Shown: positions 25,819-37,297, numbered from the stretch's first letter. The stretch: 64,000 nucleotides of DNA from Pseudomonas batumici (GCF_000820515.1 NZ_JXDG01000008.1:1-64000); one strand, 5' to 3'. Notes: generated by a model from the sequence alone, not told the origin. A program made the numbers and translations.

Positions 25819-25846
25819 AAAAAGCCCAGCTTATGCTGGGCTTTTT
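25819..25846 (+). terminator. Rho-independent terminator after the PemK/MazF-like gene
   Basis: AAAAGCCCAGC and GCTGGGCTTTTT flank a TTAT loop. It is strong in both directions. Confidence 0.88.
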
Positions 25847-25896
25847 CGTCTCTGGCCATTCCATCGTCAGGCTTTGATCACTCACGGAGAAGAGAT

Positions 25897-26067
25897 ATGG
25901 CCATCCACTTCAGAACGCTTCGCTTGGTTTGCTCCGGCGCTCTAGTTGGGTTGGCGGTCGCCGGAGTCCTGGGTGTCGACACTTCCTCTCTCTCGGCGTC
26001 CTTCGGTTTTGCCGCAATCGGCGCTGGATCAACGTTCGTTGCAATTAAATCGCTCGCGATCATCTGA
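25897..26067 (+). CDS. Small hydrophobic membrane protein (56 residues)
   Basis: The ATG at 25897 has GGAGAAGAG just upstream. Residues 10-27 ('LVCSGALVGLAVAGVLGV') and about 34-56 ('ASFGFAAIGAGSTFVAIKSL') are two hydrophobic helices rich in Gly and Ala, with a short polar N-terminus (MAIHFRTLR). It starts about 50 bp after the upstream terminator, so it is likely its own transcription unit. It is convergent with the next small gene. I do not recognise a family. The hydrophobic pattern, positive N-terminus and good ribosome-binding site support a real gene over a chance frame. Confidence 0.6.
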   Translation: MAIHFRTLRLVCSGALVGLAVAGVLGVDTSSLSASFGFAAIGAGSTFVAIKSLAII

Positions 26068-26109
26068 CGCTGAGCAGATCCCGCCGGGGCATCCGAGGAT
26101 GCCGTTCAG

Positions 26110-26283
26110 TCAGGGCTTCAAGGCGTCACATTGGCTGCGCAGGTCGCTGTTGGAGATCGAAAGGCAGCTACCCTGACCTGTCTTGGCATAACAATAGCTA
26201 CGCTGGTCACTATCTCCGATGCTGCTACAGTCGGCATAGGCGTAACCACTCAGCATTAACAACACTGCAATGATGACTCTCAT
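26110..26283 (-). CDS. Small secreted Cys-rich peptide (57 residues)
   Basis: The ATG at 26283 follows AGAAGGGTGTG. Residues 1-17 are a clear signal peptide (MRVIIAVLLMLSGYAYA), cleaved before Asp18. The mature 40 residues hold four Cys (19, 31, 40, 52) in two copies of a 'C..I.(D/N)SD.RS.C' pattern: CSSIGDSDQRSYC and CLSISNSDLRSQC. This internal repeat suggests a duplicated small fold held by disulfides in the periplasm. I recall similar short 'SDxRxxC' proteins in other Pseudomonas but know of no assigned function. The divergent glutathione S-transferase starts about 130 bp away. Confidence 0.7.
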   Translation of the reverse strand: MRVIIAVLLMLSGYAYADCSSIGDSDQRSYCYAKTGQGSCLSISNSDLRSQCDALKP

Positions 26284-26414
26284 CACACCCTTCTATGATT
26301 TGCCAGGGAACAGCCTGGCACTGCTGGGGCCAATATGCATCAGCGCTACAAGGCGCTATCAAATTGACGTTATCGTGGGGAAAGTTCCCTTGAGTATTCC
26401 TGGAGGCTTTTGAC

Positions 26415-27074
26415 ATGTCGCTTGCGCTCTACGGTCATCCCTTCTCGTCGTACACACAAAAAGTGCTCATCGCGCTCTACGAAAACGGGACCCTCTTCGA
26501 GTTCCGCTGCCTCGGGCCGGACACGCCGCAGCACGCGGCCGAATGGCTGCGGCGCTGGCCGCTGGGCAAGTTTCCGTTGCTGGTGGACGGTGAGCGCAAC
26601 GTAGTCGAAACCAGCATCATCATCGAGTACCTGCAACTCGTGCATCCCGGGCCGGTGCGCTTGCTGCCCGGGGACCCGCTGGTCGCGCTGGACGTGCGCT
26701 TCCTCGACCGCTTTTTCGATTTGCACGTAATGAGCCCGGTGCAGCACGCGGTAGGCGGTGCTCTGACAGGGGACCCGGTGAAGCGCCAGGAGGGACTGGC
26801 GTTTGCTGAGCAAAAGCTGGACCTCGCCTATGCGTGGCTCGAAGGGCAGCTCGCCGACAGGACCTGGGCCGCAGGTGCGGATTTCACACTGGCAGACTGC
26901 GCGGCCGCGCCGGCGCTATTCTACGCGGACTGGACGCATCGGATTTCCGAGGCGTTTCCCGTGCTCCGCGCGTACCGTGCACGGTTGCTTGCCCACCCGT
27001 CCTTCGCCCGGGCGGTGGAGGAGGCACGGTCGTTCCGTCCGCTGTTCCCGCTCGGGGCGCCCAATCGAGACTGA
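26415..27074 (+). CDS. Glutathione S-transferase family protein
   Basis: The protein is 219 residues. The N-terminal thioredoxin-like domain reads 'LALYGHPFSSYTQKVLIALYENG', with Ser in the catalytic region, then 'GKFPLLVDGERNVVETSIIIEYL', with the cis-Pro and the glutathione-binding Glu-Thr/Ser pair. The helical C-terminal domain contains 'LADRTWAAGADFTLADCAAAPALFYADW', the N-capping box typical of bacterial GSTs. Substrate is not predictable. The composition is very GC-rich compared with the flanking small genes. A REP half-copy and the duplicated ssrA terminator follow downstream. Confidence 0.92.
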   Translation: MSLALYGHPFSSYTQKVLIALYENGTLFEFRCLGPDTPQHAAEWLRRWPLGKFPLLVDGERNVVETSIIIEYLQLVHPGPVRLLPGDPLVALDVRFLDRFFDLHVMSPVQHAVGGALTGDPVKRQEGLAFAEQKLDLAYAWLEGQLADRTWAAGADFTLADCAAAPALFYADWTHRISEAFPVLRAYRARLLAHPSFARAVEEARSFRPLFPLGAPNRD

Positions 27075-27125
27075 AAGACATAGATGTTCTGGCAGCAGGA
27101 AGATTGAAGTTGTTGCGGCTGGCCT

Positions 27126-27149
27126 CATCGCCAGCAAGCTGGCTCCTAC
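27126..27149. repeat. Single REP copy
   Basis: CATCGCCAGCAAGCTGGCTC plus TAC is one inverted REP unit. The same unit with the same flank (GCGGCTGGCCT) recurs at 28869-28892, at an equal distance from the second terminator copy. Confidence 0.85.
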
Positions 27150-27191
27150 AAATGGACCGCGTGGTGGCAGACCTGCCCCGAAAAGAGAAAG

Positions 27192-27259
27192 CCCAGATGC
27201 AACAAAGCCCGCACAAGGCGGGCTTCGTTTTGCTTCGTTTGGGCCGGGGACGTTTGAAC
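27192..27259 (-). repeat. Duplicated ssrA 3' end and terminator (attachment-site-like)
   Basis: The 49 bases at 27192-27240 are identical to 28927-28975, the terminator region directly after the tmRNA gene. The next bases (27241-27259, GGGCCGGGGACGTTTGAAC) resemble the T-arm of ssrA but no longer match exactly. An intact hairpin AAGCCCGC/GCGGGCTT is included. This is what an integrase recombining at the 3' end of ssrA would leave at the far end of its element. Confidence 0.75.
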
Positions 27260-27473
27260 TGGAGGTTGTGAGGCCCGATTTATATGGTGCGTGCAGGGTA
27301 TGCTTCGGCTAGGCATACATGAGGGCATACATGGTGCTGGCTGCTACCCCCTTGTCGCAGGAAAAAAGCCTCACAGCCCCCGATGCGAAATTGCACTCCA
27401 CCTGACCAGTGATTCCATCGGTTTAACCATCCTTGGCGTTGGCGTGACTCGCCATCGGAGTCATTGTCCTAGG

Positions 27474-27728
27474 CGAGTTGAGGTGCTTTTGCTGATCTCG
27501 GCATTGGCCAACTACATCATTTGCTTAACGGGTTTGCAGGCCCGCGAAGCGGGTCATGAACATCGCTTTCAAAGCAACAGCCTTAAACATCGAAGGGTGC
27601 TGTCGCTGTGGCGGCTGGGCTTGGAATACTGGCGCAGCGGACGCGGCTCAAACTCTCGAAAAACCTTGGAGAGGCTTGAGCACGCGTTACGAGACGAGGT
27701 ACGTCAACAGGCGCAGGCTTTGGAGTAG
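27474..27728 (+). pseudogene. C-terminal remnant of an IS4-type transposase
   Basis: The last 84 codons of an open frame read 'VEVLLLISALANYIICLTGLQA' and then 'FQSNSLKHRRVLSLWRLGLEYWRSG'. This is the hydrophobic helix and 'HRRVLS.W.LG' end characteristic of IS4-family transposases. The upstream catalytic DDE core is missing and the frame above residue 60 is unrelated, so this is a decayed fragment. It lies inside the segment bounded by the two ssrA terminator copies. Confidence 0.55.
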
Positions 27729-27833
27729 ATTTGTGGGGATCCCTCAGGGGCTGTCCCCTTTGCTGATAGTGGACAGCGTAATGGCAAAATAGTAGCGTCG
27801 CGCCACTTTCTTCATCTTTGTAATGGACTACAC

Positions 27834-28580
27834 ATGCTCACTGTCGCTCCAGCCTCGCGTCTGTTCTGCGCGATCACTTTCGCCGTCGTGATGACACCGG
27901 CGCTCGCCGATTGGGAAGAAACCCCGGAATACGCCTGGAAGACCTACCTCTCCGATTGCCAGCAATTACAGCGGGCAGTGACCAATGTTCAGAACGGGCG
28001 CCAGACGGCCAAGGATGTCTTGCCCACTATCGAGAGTTATCTGCGAACCTTTACTGTACATCGCAAGAACCTCGCCCAGCCAAGCCTCGGCTCCCCCGAT
28101 TACGCCCGCTGTGAAAGCGTCATCCCCCGAGCGCAAGACATAGCGGCCAAGGGCCGTGCTGAATACGACGAGGAAATAGCTCAGCATTTGCAGCAAGCCC
28201 AGAATGATCACCTGAACTCCTCGGAGTACAAGCGCGCTCGCTCTCTGGGCTTCAGCGACGTCGGCGAAATCGGGGCCCTCGACCAGCACGCCGACCTGGA
28301 TGGCGAAGCGAATCTGAAGACCTTGATGATCAAAGTCGATTTTGGTTGCGGCCGCCATTTCCGCGCCGCGCACTATGTCAAACCCTATGTGGTCTACACC
28401 GTCCATCGTTCGGATGGCAGCTGCGGCGTCTATAAGCACGTCGCCGTGCTGGACGGTCAAACCGTGGAGCGAGGCGACTATATTGATGAGAAAGGGATTT
28501 TTCAGTACGTGGGGTGGAAGAAATTGGCCGGACCGGAAGGATTTCCCATCGACGTTCGAGTCGTAAAGGCGCTGAAGTAA
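27834..28580 (+). CDS. Exported protein of unknown function
   Basis: The protein is 248 residues with a signal peptide ending at 'TPALA|DWEE' (cleavage near residue 25). The mature part starts with a helical region of about 110 residues with Cys in 'LSDCQQL' and 'ARCESV'. A C-terminal portion with 'VDFGCGRHFRAAHYVKPYVVYTVHRSDGSCGVYKHVAVLDG' contains two Cys that may pair. I recognise no family. It is the only intact gene between the two ssrA terminator copies, so it is a candidate cargo gene. It has its own start behind a poor ribosome-binding site. Confidence 0.7.
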   Translation: MLTVAPASRLFCAITFAVVMTPALADWEETPEYAWKTYLSDCQQLQRAVTNVQNGRQTAKDVLPTIESYLRTFTVHRKNLAQPSLGSPDYARCESVIPRAQDIAAKGRAEYDEEIAQHLQQAQNDHLNSSEYKRARSLGFSDVGEIGALDQHADLDGEANLKTLMIKVDFGCGRHFRAAHYVKPYVVYTVHRSDGSCGVYKHVAVLDGQTVERGDYIDEKGIFQYVGWKKLAGPEGFPIDVRVVKALK

Positions 28581-28868
28581 CCTGCAGAGAAAAAAGGGGA
28601 CAGATTCTGAGAAATCCCCGCTTTTGCGCTGTGCGCCTAACGGTTTCCGGGCTGCTAAGCCCGATCACTGATATGCAGTGATGGATCGAAGACGAGTCAG
28701 CGGAATTGGCAGGCGCAAGCGAACGGGAGTTTCTAGGAAATTTCAGGCAAGGGAAAGCGAGTCGTCTTGCAGGTTGTGAAAAGTTGCCCAGGCGTGGAGC
28801 GGGGTTTTGGGTGATTGGGTGGCTGGCGGGATCATGCAAGAGAGAGATTGAGGGCGTGGCGGCTGGCC

Positions 28869-28892
28869 TCATCGCCAGCAAGCTGGCTCCTA
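28869..28892. repeat. Single REP copy near ssrA
   Basis: It is identical in sequence to the unit at 27126-27149, including 11 flanking bases, and is part of the larger duplicated block. Confidence 0.85.
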
Positions 28893-28939
28893 CAAGGGGA
28901 TCGAGTCGGGTCCGAAAAAGCCAAAACCCAGATGCAACA

Positions 28940-28960
28940 AAGCCCGCACAAGGCGGGCTT
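28940..28960 (-). terminator. Terminator of ssrA
   Basis: On the minus strand AAGCCCGC-CTTGT-GCGGGCTT is followed by TGTTGC, about 15 bp after the tmRNA CCA end. An identical copy lies at 27205-27225. Confidence 0.85.
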
Positions 28961-28974
28961 CGTTTTGCTTCGTT

Positions 28975-29366
28975 TGGTGGAGCCGGGGGGATTTGAACCC
29001 CCGTCCGCCAGTACTCCGCTGTCGGTACTACATGCGTAGCCGTGTCTATTGAGTTAACCCGCAGCGACCCGACGGGCAGGGTGCTTTGGGCGAGTTGTGT
29101 AAGTTTTAGCCGCTTCGTCCACAACGTACTGCACGGCGATTCTGTTCTATATGACAATCATTTTGGGTTTACAGACATCCCCTGATGATTGCTGGCACCG
29201 AAGTAGCCAGGAGGAAGGCTAGCGCCGCTTACGCAGCGAGAGCTTGTTCCCCGTAGTGGTCGTCATTGGCAACTATAAGTAGTTGCAACAGTGGATTTAC
29301 GAGTTCTGTTACCAACTCGGCATGCACCTAGAGTTTCGCAACCGGCGTCGAATCCTAAACGGCCCC
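28975..29366 (-). ncRNA. ssrA: tmRNA
   Basis: tmRNA rescues stalled ribosomes: its tRNA-like part accepts alanine and its internal frame tags the incomplete protein for proteolysis. Read on the minus strand, it starts GGGGCCGTTTAGGATTCGAC, a classic tmRNA 5' end, and ends with a T-arm (GGTTCAAATCC) and CGGCTCCACCA. The 5' GGGGCCG and 3' CGGCTCC form the acceptor stem. The resume codon and tag read (A)ANDDHYGEQALAA followed by TAA. The CCA is encoded. The required partner SmpB is encoded at 36815-37297. Confidence 0.97.
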
Positions 29367-29445
29367 GAACCTGCTGTGCATAAATAGCAGGTATGCATAG
29401 TGTACGCCAATCCGCCTCGCAAGGCCATCCCGGCGCGCTCCAGCT

Positions 29446-29724
29446 TTACTGGGTGCTTTTGGGGTGGTTCTGGATTTCCTGGAGCGCCCGGCTGGTGATG
29501 GCGACGCATTCCCTGGCGCTGTCGTTGGTGTTCCTATCCGCGGCGGCCTTGGCTTGCTGGATGCTGGTCTCGAGGTTGGCCTGCTGGTTGGCATCCAACT
29601 GGGTCTTGGCACTGTTGAGGCTCTGCAGGTTGACCGCGCAAAGGTCCTTCTCGGCCGAGGCGAACGCAGGGGCGGCGAGGACGCAAGCGCTGACGAACAG
29701 ACCCAGCAGCACAGAACGGTTCAT
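29446..29724 (-). CDS. Small periplasmic protein of unknown function
   Basis: The protein is 92 residues with a signal peptide (MNRSVLLGLFVSACVLAAP, cleaved near 'AFASA|EKD'). The mature part is one helical segment with Cys in 'DLCAVNLQSL' and 'ARECVAI', possibly one disulfide, and polar heptad-like spacing ('QLDANQQANLETSIQQAKAAADRN'). Homologous short proteins seem common in Pseudomonas, but I know no function. It lies upstream of ssrA on the same strand, with GAGAA before the start. Confidence 0.72.
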   Translation of the reverse strand: MNRSVLLGLFVSACVLAAPAFASAEKDLCAVNLQSLNSAKTQLDANQQANLETSIQQAKAAADRNTNDSARECVAITSRALQEIQNHPKSTQ

Positions 29725-29790
29725 GCATTTCTCCTTGAACGGAATGGCTCGAAGTCATCAGCCATCAGGGCGACTCTCGAGTAGAGGAAG

Positions 29791-29812
29791 AAGTCCCGCG
29801 CTCGCGGGACTT
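29791..29812. terminator. Hairpin after lldE
   Basis: AAGTCCCGCG and CGCGGGACTT share central bases around the CTCG loop. It lies about 40 bp past the end of the lactate operon. Confidence 0.65.
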
Positions 29813-29850
29813 GATCTATGGACTGCCGCCGGTTGCCAAGGTTCTATTTT

Positions 29851-32667
<2,817 letters not shown>

Positions 32668-32747
32668 GCAAACTCCTCACGGGGTCGCGGCGTCTGGTGC
32701 GCTACGTGCCCCGTTCAATCAAGCGGTGATTCGTGCGGGTGCGATGT

Positions 32748-33893
32748 TCAGGCGCCCAGTTCACGAACCAGCGAATCACGGTTGATCTCGCTGATGGACT
32801 TGGCGCCGGTGAGCACCATGGCAACGCGCATTTCCTTCTCGAACAGGTCCAGCAGGTTCTTCACGCCGGCTTCGCCCGCGACGGCGAGTGCGTAGAGGAA
32901 CGCGCGGCCGATCAGCACGGTGTCCGCGCCCAGGGCGATCATGCGCACCACATCCAGGCCGCTGCGGATGCCGGAGTCGGCGAGGATCTTCAGGTCGCCT
33001 TTCACGGCATCGGCGATGGCCGGCAGGGCGCGGGCGCTGGACAGCACGCCGTCGAGCTGGCGACCGCCATGATTGGAGACCACGATGCCGTCGGCACCGA
33101 ACTTCACCGCGTCCCTGGCATCCTGCGGATCGAGAATGCCCTTGATGACCATCGGACCTTCCCAGAACTCGCGGATCCACTCCAGGTCCTTCCAGGAAAT
33201 CGACGGGTCGAAGTTGGCGCCCAGCCAGCCGATGTAGTCGCCCAGGCCGGTCGGGTTGCCGCGATATTTCGAGATATTGCCCAGGTCGTGGGGCTTGCCC
33301 AACAGGCCCACATCCCAGGCCCACTGTGGGTGGGTCATGGCTTGCCAGACACGGCGCAACGGCGCATTCGGGCCGCTCATCCCGGAGTGCGCATCACGGT
33401 AGCGGGCGCCGGGCACCGGCATGTCCACGGTAAAGACCAGGGTGGTGACGCCCGCTGCCTTGGCGCGCTCCAGGGCATTGCGCATGAAGCCGCGGTCCTT
33501 GAGGACATAAAGCTGGAACCACATGGGGCGGTCGATGGCCGGGGTCACTTCCTCGATCGGACAGACCGACACGGTCGACAGGGTAAAGGGAATGCCCTTG
33601 GCCGCCGCCGCGCGGGCCGCCTGAACCTCGCCGCGACGGGCGTACATGCCGGTCAGGCCGACAGGGGCCAGTGCCACCGGCATGCTCAAGGTCTCGTTGA
33701 ACAGCCGGGTTTCCAGGCTCAGCTCGGACATGTTCTTCAGTACGCGCTGACGCAGGGCAATGTTGGCCAGGTCCTCGACGTTATGGCGCAGGGTGTGCTC
33801 GGCGTAGGCACCGCCGTCGGCATAGTGGAACAGGAACGGCGGCAGCTTGCGTTGGGCGGCTGCGCGGTAGTCGGTAGAGGCGGAAATGATCAT
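32748..33893 (-). CDS. lldD: L-lactate dehydrogenase (FMN, quinone-linked)
   Basis: LldD oxidises L-lactate to pyruvate at the membrane. The 381 residues match the E. coli protein (396) and the FMN-dependent alpha-hydroxyacid dehydrogenase family. Visible motifs are '[23 protein letters not shown]', '[11 protein letters not shown]' and the active site '[13 protein letters not shown]' with the catalytic His. '[21 protein letters not shown]' forms the FMN-phosphate loop. The gene lies about 70 bp after lldP and 80 bp before lldE on the same strand, as in other Pseudomonas lld operons. Confidence 0.97.
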   Translation of the reverse strand: MIISASTDYRAAAQRKLPPFLFHYADGGAYAEHTLRHNVEDLANIALRQRVLKNMSELSLETRLFNETLSMPVALAPVGLTGMYARRGEVQAARAAAAKGIPFTLSTVSVCPIEEVTPAIDRPMWFQLYVLKDRGFMRNALERAKAAGVTTLVFTVDMPVPGARYRDAHSGMSGPNAPLRRVWQAMTHPQWAWDVGLLGKPHDLGNISKYRGNPTGLGDYIGWLGANFDPSISWKDLEWIREFWEGPMVIKGILDPQDARDAVKFGADGIVVSNHGGRQLDGVLSSARALPAIADAVKGDLKILADSGIRSGLDVVRMIALGADTVLIGRAFLYALAVAGEAGVKNLLDLFEKEMRVAMVLTGAKSISEINRDSLVRELGA

Positions 33894-33962
33894 GGGGGCT
33901 CGCAGCGTTGGTTGAAGGGAGCGGTTGCCGGGGGCTTGGACAGGCCCCCGGCCCTTGTCACT

Positions 33963-35657
33963 TTAGTGCACCAGCATGCCGGTGAAGATATAGCCCTGGA
34001 GCAGGGTGATCAGGCCGACAATCGTGGCGAAGAACAGGCTGTGCTTGAGGGTGAAGCGGAACAGATCCGACTCCTTGCCCACCAGGCCGGTGGCGGCGCA
34101 GGCCACGGCGATCGATTGCGGCGAGATCATCTTGCCGGTCACGCCGCCGGTGGTGTTGGCCGCCACCAGCAGGATGTCGTTGACCCCGATCTGGTGCGCC
34201 GTGGTGGCTTGCAGCGAGCTGAACAGGGCGTTGGAGGAGGTGTCGGAACCGGTGAGGAACACGCCCAGCCAGCCGAGGAACGGCGAGAAGAACGGGAACG
34301 CTGCGCCGGTCGCGGCCAGGACCAGGGCCATGGTCGAGGACATGCCCGAGTAGTTGGTGACGAAGGCGAAGGCCAGCACCATGCCGATGGACAGGATCGG
34401 CCAGCGCAGCTCGTAGAAGGTCTCTTTCAAAGTGGTCAGACCAGTTTTGATGCTGATCTTCAGGATCAGCATCGACACCAGCGCCGAGAAGAAAATCGCC
34501 GTGCCGGTGGCTGCGATCGGGTCGAGCTTGAAGACGGCCGGAATCGCGGTGGGCGTGGCGACGATCGGCGCGGTCTTGATCACCAACTGATCCAGGTGCG
34601 GGATGGCGAAGTTGAACACGCTGCTGTACATCGCGCCGCCGGTGGCGAACATCGCCTTGAACGACTTCAGGGTCCAGATCGTCACCAGCACGGTGAGGAT
34701 CAGGAACGGCGACCAGGCCTTGAGGATCTGCCCCAGGTTGTAGGGCGAGGCGAGGCTGCTGCGTGGCTGGCCGAAACCGCCGACACTGGCGGTGACCGTC
34801 GCGCCCGAGGTGGCGCCGGCGAGCTGTGCGCCCGCGGTGCGCTTGGGTTGCCAGACTTTCAGGAACAGGGTCAGCGAGACCAGGCTGACCAGTGCCGAGG
34901 TGATGTCCGGCAATTCCGGGCCGATGAAGTTCGAGGTGAAGTACTGGGTCACGGCAAAGCTCAGGCCCGCCACCAGGGCGGCCGGCCAGGTTTCCCGCAC
35001 GCCGCGCAGGCCGTCCATCATGAACACCAGCCAGAACGGCACGAACAGCGACAGCAGCGGCAGTTGGCGACCGGCCATGGCGCCGATCTTGAACGCGTCG
35101 AGGCTGGTGACCTGGCCCGCGACGATGATCGGGATGCCCAGGGCGCCGAAGGCCACCGGTGCGGTGTTGGCGATCAGGCACAGGCCGGCGGCGTAGAGCG
35201 GGTTGAACCCCAGGCCCACGAGCAGGGCGGCGGTGATTGCCACGGGAGCACCGAAGCCGGCGGCACCTTCCAGGAAGGCACCGAAGCAGAAGCCGATCAG
35301 CAGCACCTGCAGGCGTTGGTCATCGGTAATCGACAGCACCGAACTGCGGATGATTTCGAACTGGCCGCTCTTGACCGTCAGTTTGTAGAGGAACACCGCC
35401 GCGACGATGATCCAGGCGATGGGCCACAGGCCATAGGCGAAACCATAACCGGCAGCGGCGAGCGCCATGTCGGCCGGCATCTTGAAGGCGAAGATCGCCA
35501 CCAGGATCGCCAGGACGAGGGTGATGCTGCCCGCCACATGCCCCTTGAGGCGAAACACCGCCAGGGCCAGGAAGAAGAACACGATGGGAATCACGGCCGC
35601 GAGAGCGGACAGGCCGAGGCTGCCGAGCGGGCTGTAGAGCTGTTGCCAGGTTTGCAT
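33963..35657 (-). CDS. lldP: L-lactate permease
   Basis: This is a membrane symporter of 564 residues with about 13-14 hydrophobic helices that brings in L- and D-lactate and glycolate with protons. Motifs include '[30 protein letters not shown]' near residue 140 and '[22 protein letters not shown]' near 430, both conserved in the LctP/LldP family. It is the first gene of the operon, transcribed away from lldR. The LldR-type operator is about 50 bp upstream of its start. Length is close to the E. coli LldP (551). Confidence 0.97.
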   Translation of the reverse strand: MQTWQQLYSPLGSLGLSALAAVIPIVFFFLALAVFRLKGHVAGSITLVLAILVAIFAFKMPADMALAAAGYGFAYGLWPIAWIIVAAVFLYKLTVKSGQFEIIRSSVLSITDDQRLQVLLIGFCFGAFLEGAAGFGAPVAITAALLVGLGFNPLYAAGLCLIANTAPVAFGALGIPIIVAGQVTSLDAFKIGAMAGRQLPLLSLFVPFWLVFMMDGLRGVRETWPAALVAGLSFAVTQYFTSNFIGPELPDITSALVSLVSLTLFLKVWQPKRTAGAQLAGATSGATVTASVGGFGQPRSSLASPYNLGQILKAWSPFLILTVLVTIWTLKSFKAMFATGGAMYSSVFNFAIPHLDQLVIKTAPIVATPTAIPAVFKLDPIAATGTAIFFSALVSMLILKISIKTGLTTLKETFYELRWPILSIGMVLAFAFVTNYSGMSSTMALVLAATGAAFPFFSPFLGWLGVFLTGSDTSSNALFSSLQATTAHQIGVNDILLVAANTTGGVTGKMISPQSIAVACAATGLVGKESDLFRFTLKHSLFFATIVGLITLLQGYIFTGMLVH

Positions 35658-35709
35658 AGTGGGGTGGCCCCTAATTGTTGTTGGTCAGGCACTGATCGAT
35701 GATTTGGAT

Positions 35710-35726
35710 AATTGGTAATACCAATT
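35710..35726. promoter_or_regulatory. LldR operator between lldP and lldR
   Basis: AATTGGTA-A-TACCAATT is a perfect 17-bp palindrome. LldR/PdhR-type GntR proteins bind TTGGT-N-ACCAA sites, and this one lies in the divergent lldP/lldR intergenic region. Binding would repress both directions until lactate is present. Confidence 0.85.
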
Positions 35727-35919
35727 TACAATCGCCGGACGCTAGGTTAAAAGCCTTGTTGGTGATGTGTCAATTTGTCGCCCTGAAACTTTCGTCTGAG
35801 AGGTGTTCGGCGCCAGGGCTGAGCAGGTGATTTATGTCGTGCCTGGCAGGTGCTGGCGGCGTCTCTATAGGCCAGAATAGGCGGTCCCGGCGAGGGTTCG
35901 GGATCGTGAGGAGTGAGTA

Positions 35920-36687
35920 ATGGGGTTTGATCAGATTCGTCAGCGCCGTTTGTCTGACGATATTGTCCAGCAGCTTGAGGAGATGATCCTCGAGGGCACG
36001 CTCAAGGCCGGTGAGCGGCTGCCGGCCGAGCGTGCGCTGGCCGAGCAGTTCGGTGTCTCACGCCCGTCGCTGCGCGAGGCGATCCAGAAGCTGGTGGCCA
36101 AGGGGCTGCTGGTCAGCCGTCAGGGTGGTGGAAATTATGTGGTGGAGTCGCTGGGGTCGACCTTCAGCGATCCGTTGTTGCATCTGCTGGAAAGCAATCC
36201 GGACGCCCAGCGCGATCTGCTGGAGTTTCGCCATACTCTGGAAGCTTCCTGCGCTTATTACGCGGCGTTGCGCGCGACCGAGGTGGATCGGGAGCGCTTG
36301 CGCGTGGCCTTCGAGCGGTTGCAGAGCTGCTACGGGCGGGCGGACGAAGTGAGTCGGGCGGAGGAGGGGGCGGCGGACGCGAGTTTTCACCTGGCGATTG
36401 CCGAGGCGAGTCATAACGCGGTGTTGCTGCATACCATCCGTGGCTTGTTCGACCTGCTCAAGCGCAATGTGGTGACCAATATCGGCGGCATGTACAAGCA
36501 GCGCAGCGAAACCCGGGACATGCTGATCAGCCAGCATCGCGAGCTGTACCTGGCGATTATCGAGGGGCGTGCGCAGGATGCGCGGGAAGTGTCCAGCCGG
36601 CACATTCTGTATGTGCAGGAGGTGCTGGAGGAGGTGCGTCAGGAAGTGCAGCGGGTGGCACGGGCGGAGCGGCGCAAGGGATTGTAG
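35920..36687 (+). CDS. lldR: Lactate-responsive GntR-family regulator
   Basis: The protein is 255 residues. The N-terminal winged helix is 'RLSDDIVQQLEEMILEGTLKAGERLPAERALAEQFGVSRPSLREAI' and a C-terminal FCD domain reaches to about residue 235, with the metal-coordinating Asp/His residues in 'DASFHLAIAEASHN' and 'SQHRELYLAIIEG'. FadR/PdhR-type repressors release DNA on binding a small carboxylate. Its divergence from lldP and the operator between them identify it as LldR. It starts at an ATG behind GAGGAG. A REP follows downstream. Confidence 0.94.
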   Translation: MGFDQIRQRRLSDDIVQQLEEMILEGTLKAGERLPAERALAEQFGVSRPSLREAIQKLVAKGLLVSRQGGGNYVVESLGSTFSDPLLHLLESNPDAQRDLLEFRHTLEASCAYYAALRATEVDRERLRVAFERLQSCYGRADEVSRAEEGAADASFHLAIAEASHNAVLLHTIRGLFDLLKRNVVTNIGGMYKQRSETRDMLISQHRELYLAIIEGRAQDAREVSSRHILYVQEVLEEVRQEVQRVARAERRKGL

Positions 36688-36701
36688 GGCTGTCTCGACC
36701 T

Positions 36702-36771
36702 GTGGGAGCCGGCTTGCTGGCGATTGCGATGGAGAATGTGGCACCGCTATCGCTGGCAAGCCAGCTCCTAC
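36702..36771. repeat. Paired REP palindrome (REPIN)
   Basis: GTGGGAGCCGGCTTGCTGGC at 36702-36721 faces an inverted copy ending at 36771. It lies between the convergent lldR and smpB genes. Confidence 0.9.
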
Positions 36772-36814
36772 AGGGGGGGGCGCGTTGACCGGTATCTACA
36801 GGTCGCCCTCGGGC

Positions 36815-37297
36815 TCAGTCTTCCTTGCCCTTGTTGCGCACGGCGCGCTGCAAGTCCCGGTTGGCATCGCGCTCGCGCTCGGTATCGCGCTTGTCGTATT
36901 CCTTCTTGCCCTTGCCCAGGGCAATCTCGCACTTGACCAGGTGCTTGCTCCAGTACAGCGACAGGCAGACACAGGCATGGCCTTTCTGCTGCACAGCCGC
37001 GAATATCTTTTCCAGCTCGCGCTGGTTGAGCAGCAGCTTGCGCGTGCGCGTCGGGTCGGCAATGACGTGGGTGCTGGCGGTGGTCAGCGGTGTGAAATGG
37101 CTGCCGAACAACCAGGCCTCACCGTCCTTGAGCAGCACATAACTGTCGACCAGCTGTGCCTTGCCTGCACGTAGACTCTTTACTTCCCAGCCGGCCAGGA
37201 CCAGACCAGCCTCGAACCGTTGTTCGACGAAGTAATCGTGGCGCGCCTTTTTGTTTTGCGCGATGGTCCCTGTGGGGTGTTTCTTCTGTTTAGCCAT
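36815..37297 (-). CDS. smpB: tmRNA-binding protein SmpB
   Basis: SmpB binds the tRNA-like part of tmRNA and delivers it to stalled ribosomes. The 160 residues are typical. Motifs '[34 protein letters not shown]' and '[18 protein letters not shown]' form the OB fold, and the C-terminal tail is basic ('[22 protein letters not shown]'), as required in the decoding centre. It is transcribed alone and convergent to lldR. Its RNA partner, ssrA, is about 7.5 kb away. Confidence 0.97.
   Translation of the reverse strand: MAKQKKHPTGTIAQNKKARHDYFVEQRFEAGLVLAGWEVKSLRAGKAQLVDSYVLLKDGEAWLFGSHFTPLTTASTHVIADPTRTRKLLLNQRELEKIFAAVQQKGHACVCLSLYWSKHLVKCEIALGKGKKEYDKRDTERERDANRDLQRAVRNKGKED

Larger units (their letters stand above)
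27075..27833. other. Region between GST and the exported protein: REP copy, ssrA-like terminator copy, IS remnant
   Basis: There is no intact gene. From left to right it holds a single REP (27126-27149), a 49-bp copy of the ssrA terminator region with a degenerate T-arm (27192-27259), a short unassigned stretch with a repeated GGCATACAT/GGGCATACAT motif (27310-27332), and the C-terminal remnant of a transposase (27474-27728). Confidence 0.75.
28581..28974. other. Intergenic region between the exported protein and ssrA
   Basis: No gene is seen. AAAAAGGGGACAGATTCTGAG at 28590-28610 resembles the AAAAGGGGACAGATT repeats scattered in Pseudomonas genomes, here as a single copy. A REP unit (28869-28892) and the ssrA terminator (28940-28960) complete the region. 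Confidence 0.6.

Noticed and set aside
29464..29784. 106-codon plus-strand frame opposite the small periplasmic protein
   Set aside because: The minus-strand gene has a clear signal peptide and ribosome-binding site, and the plus-strand frame has neither.
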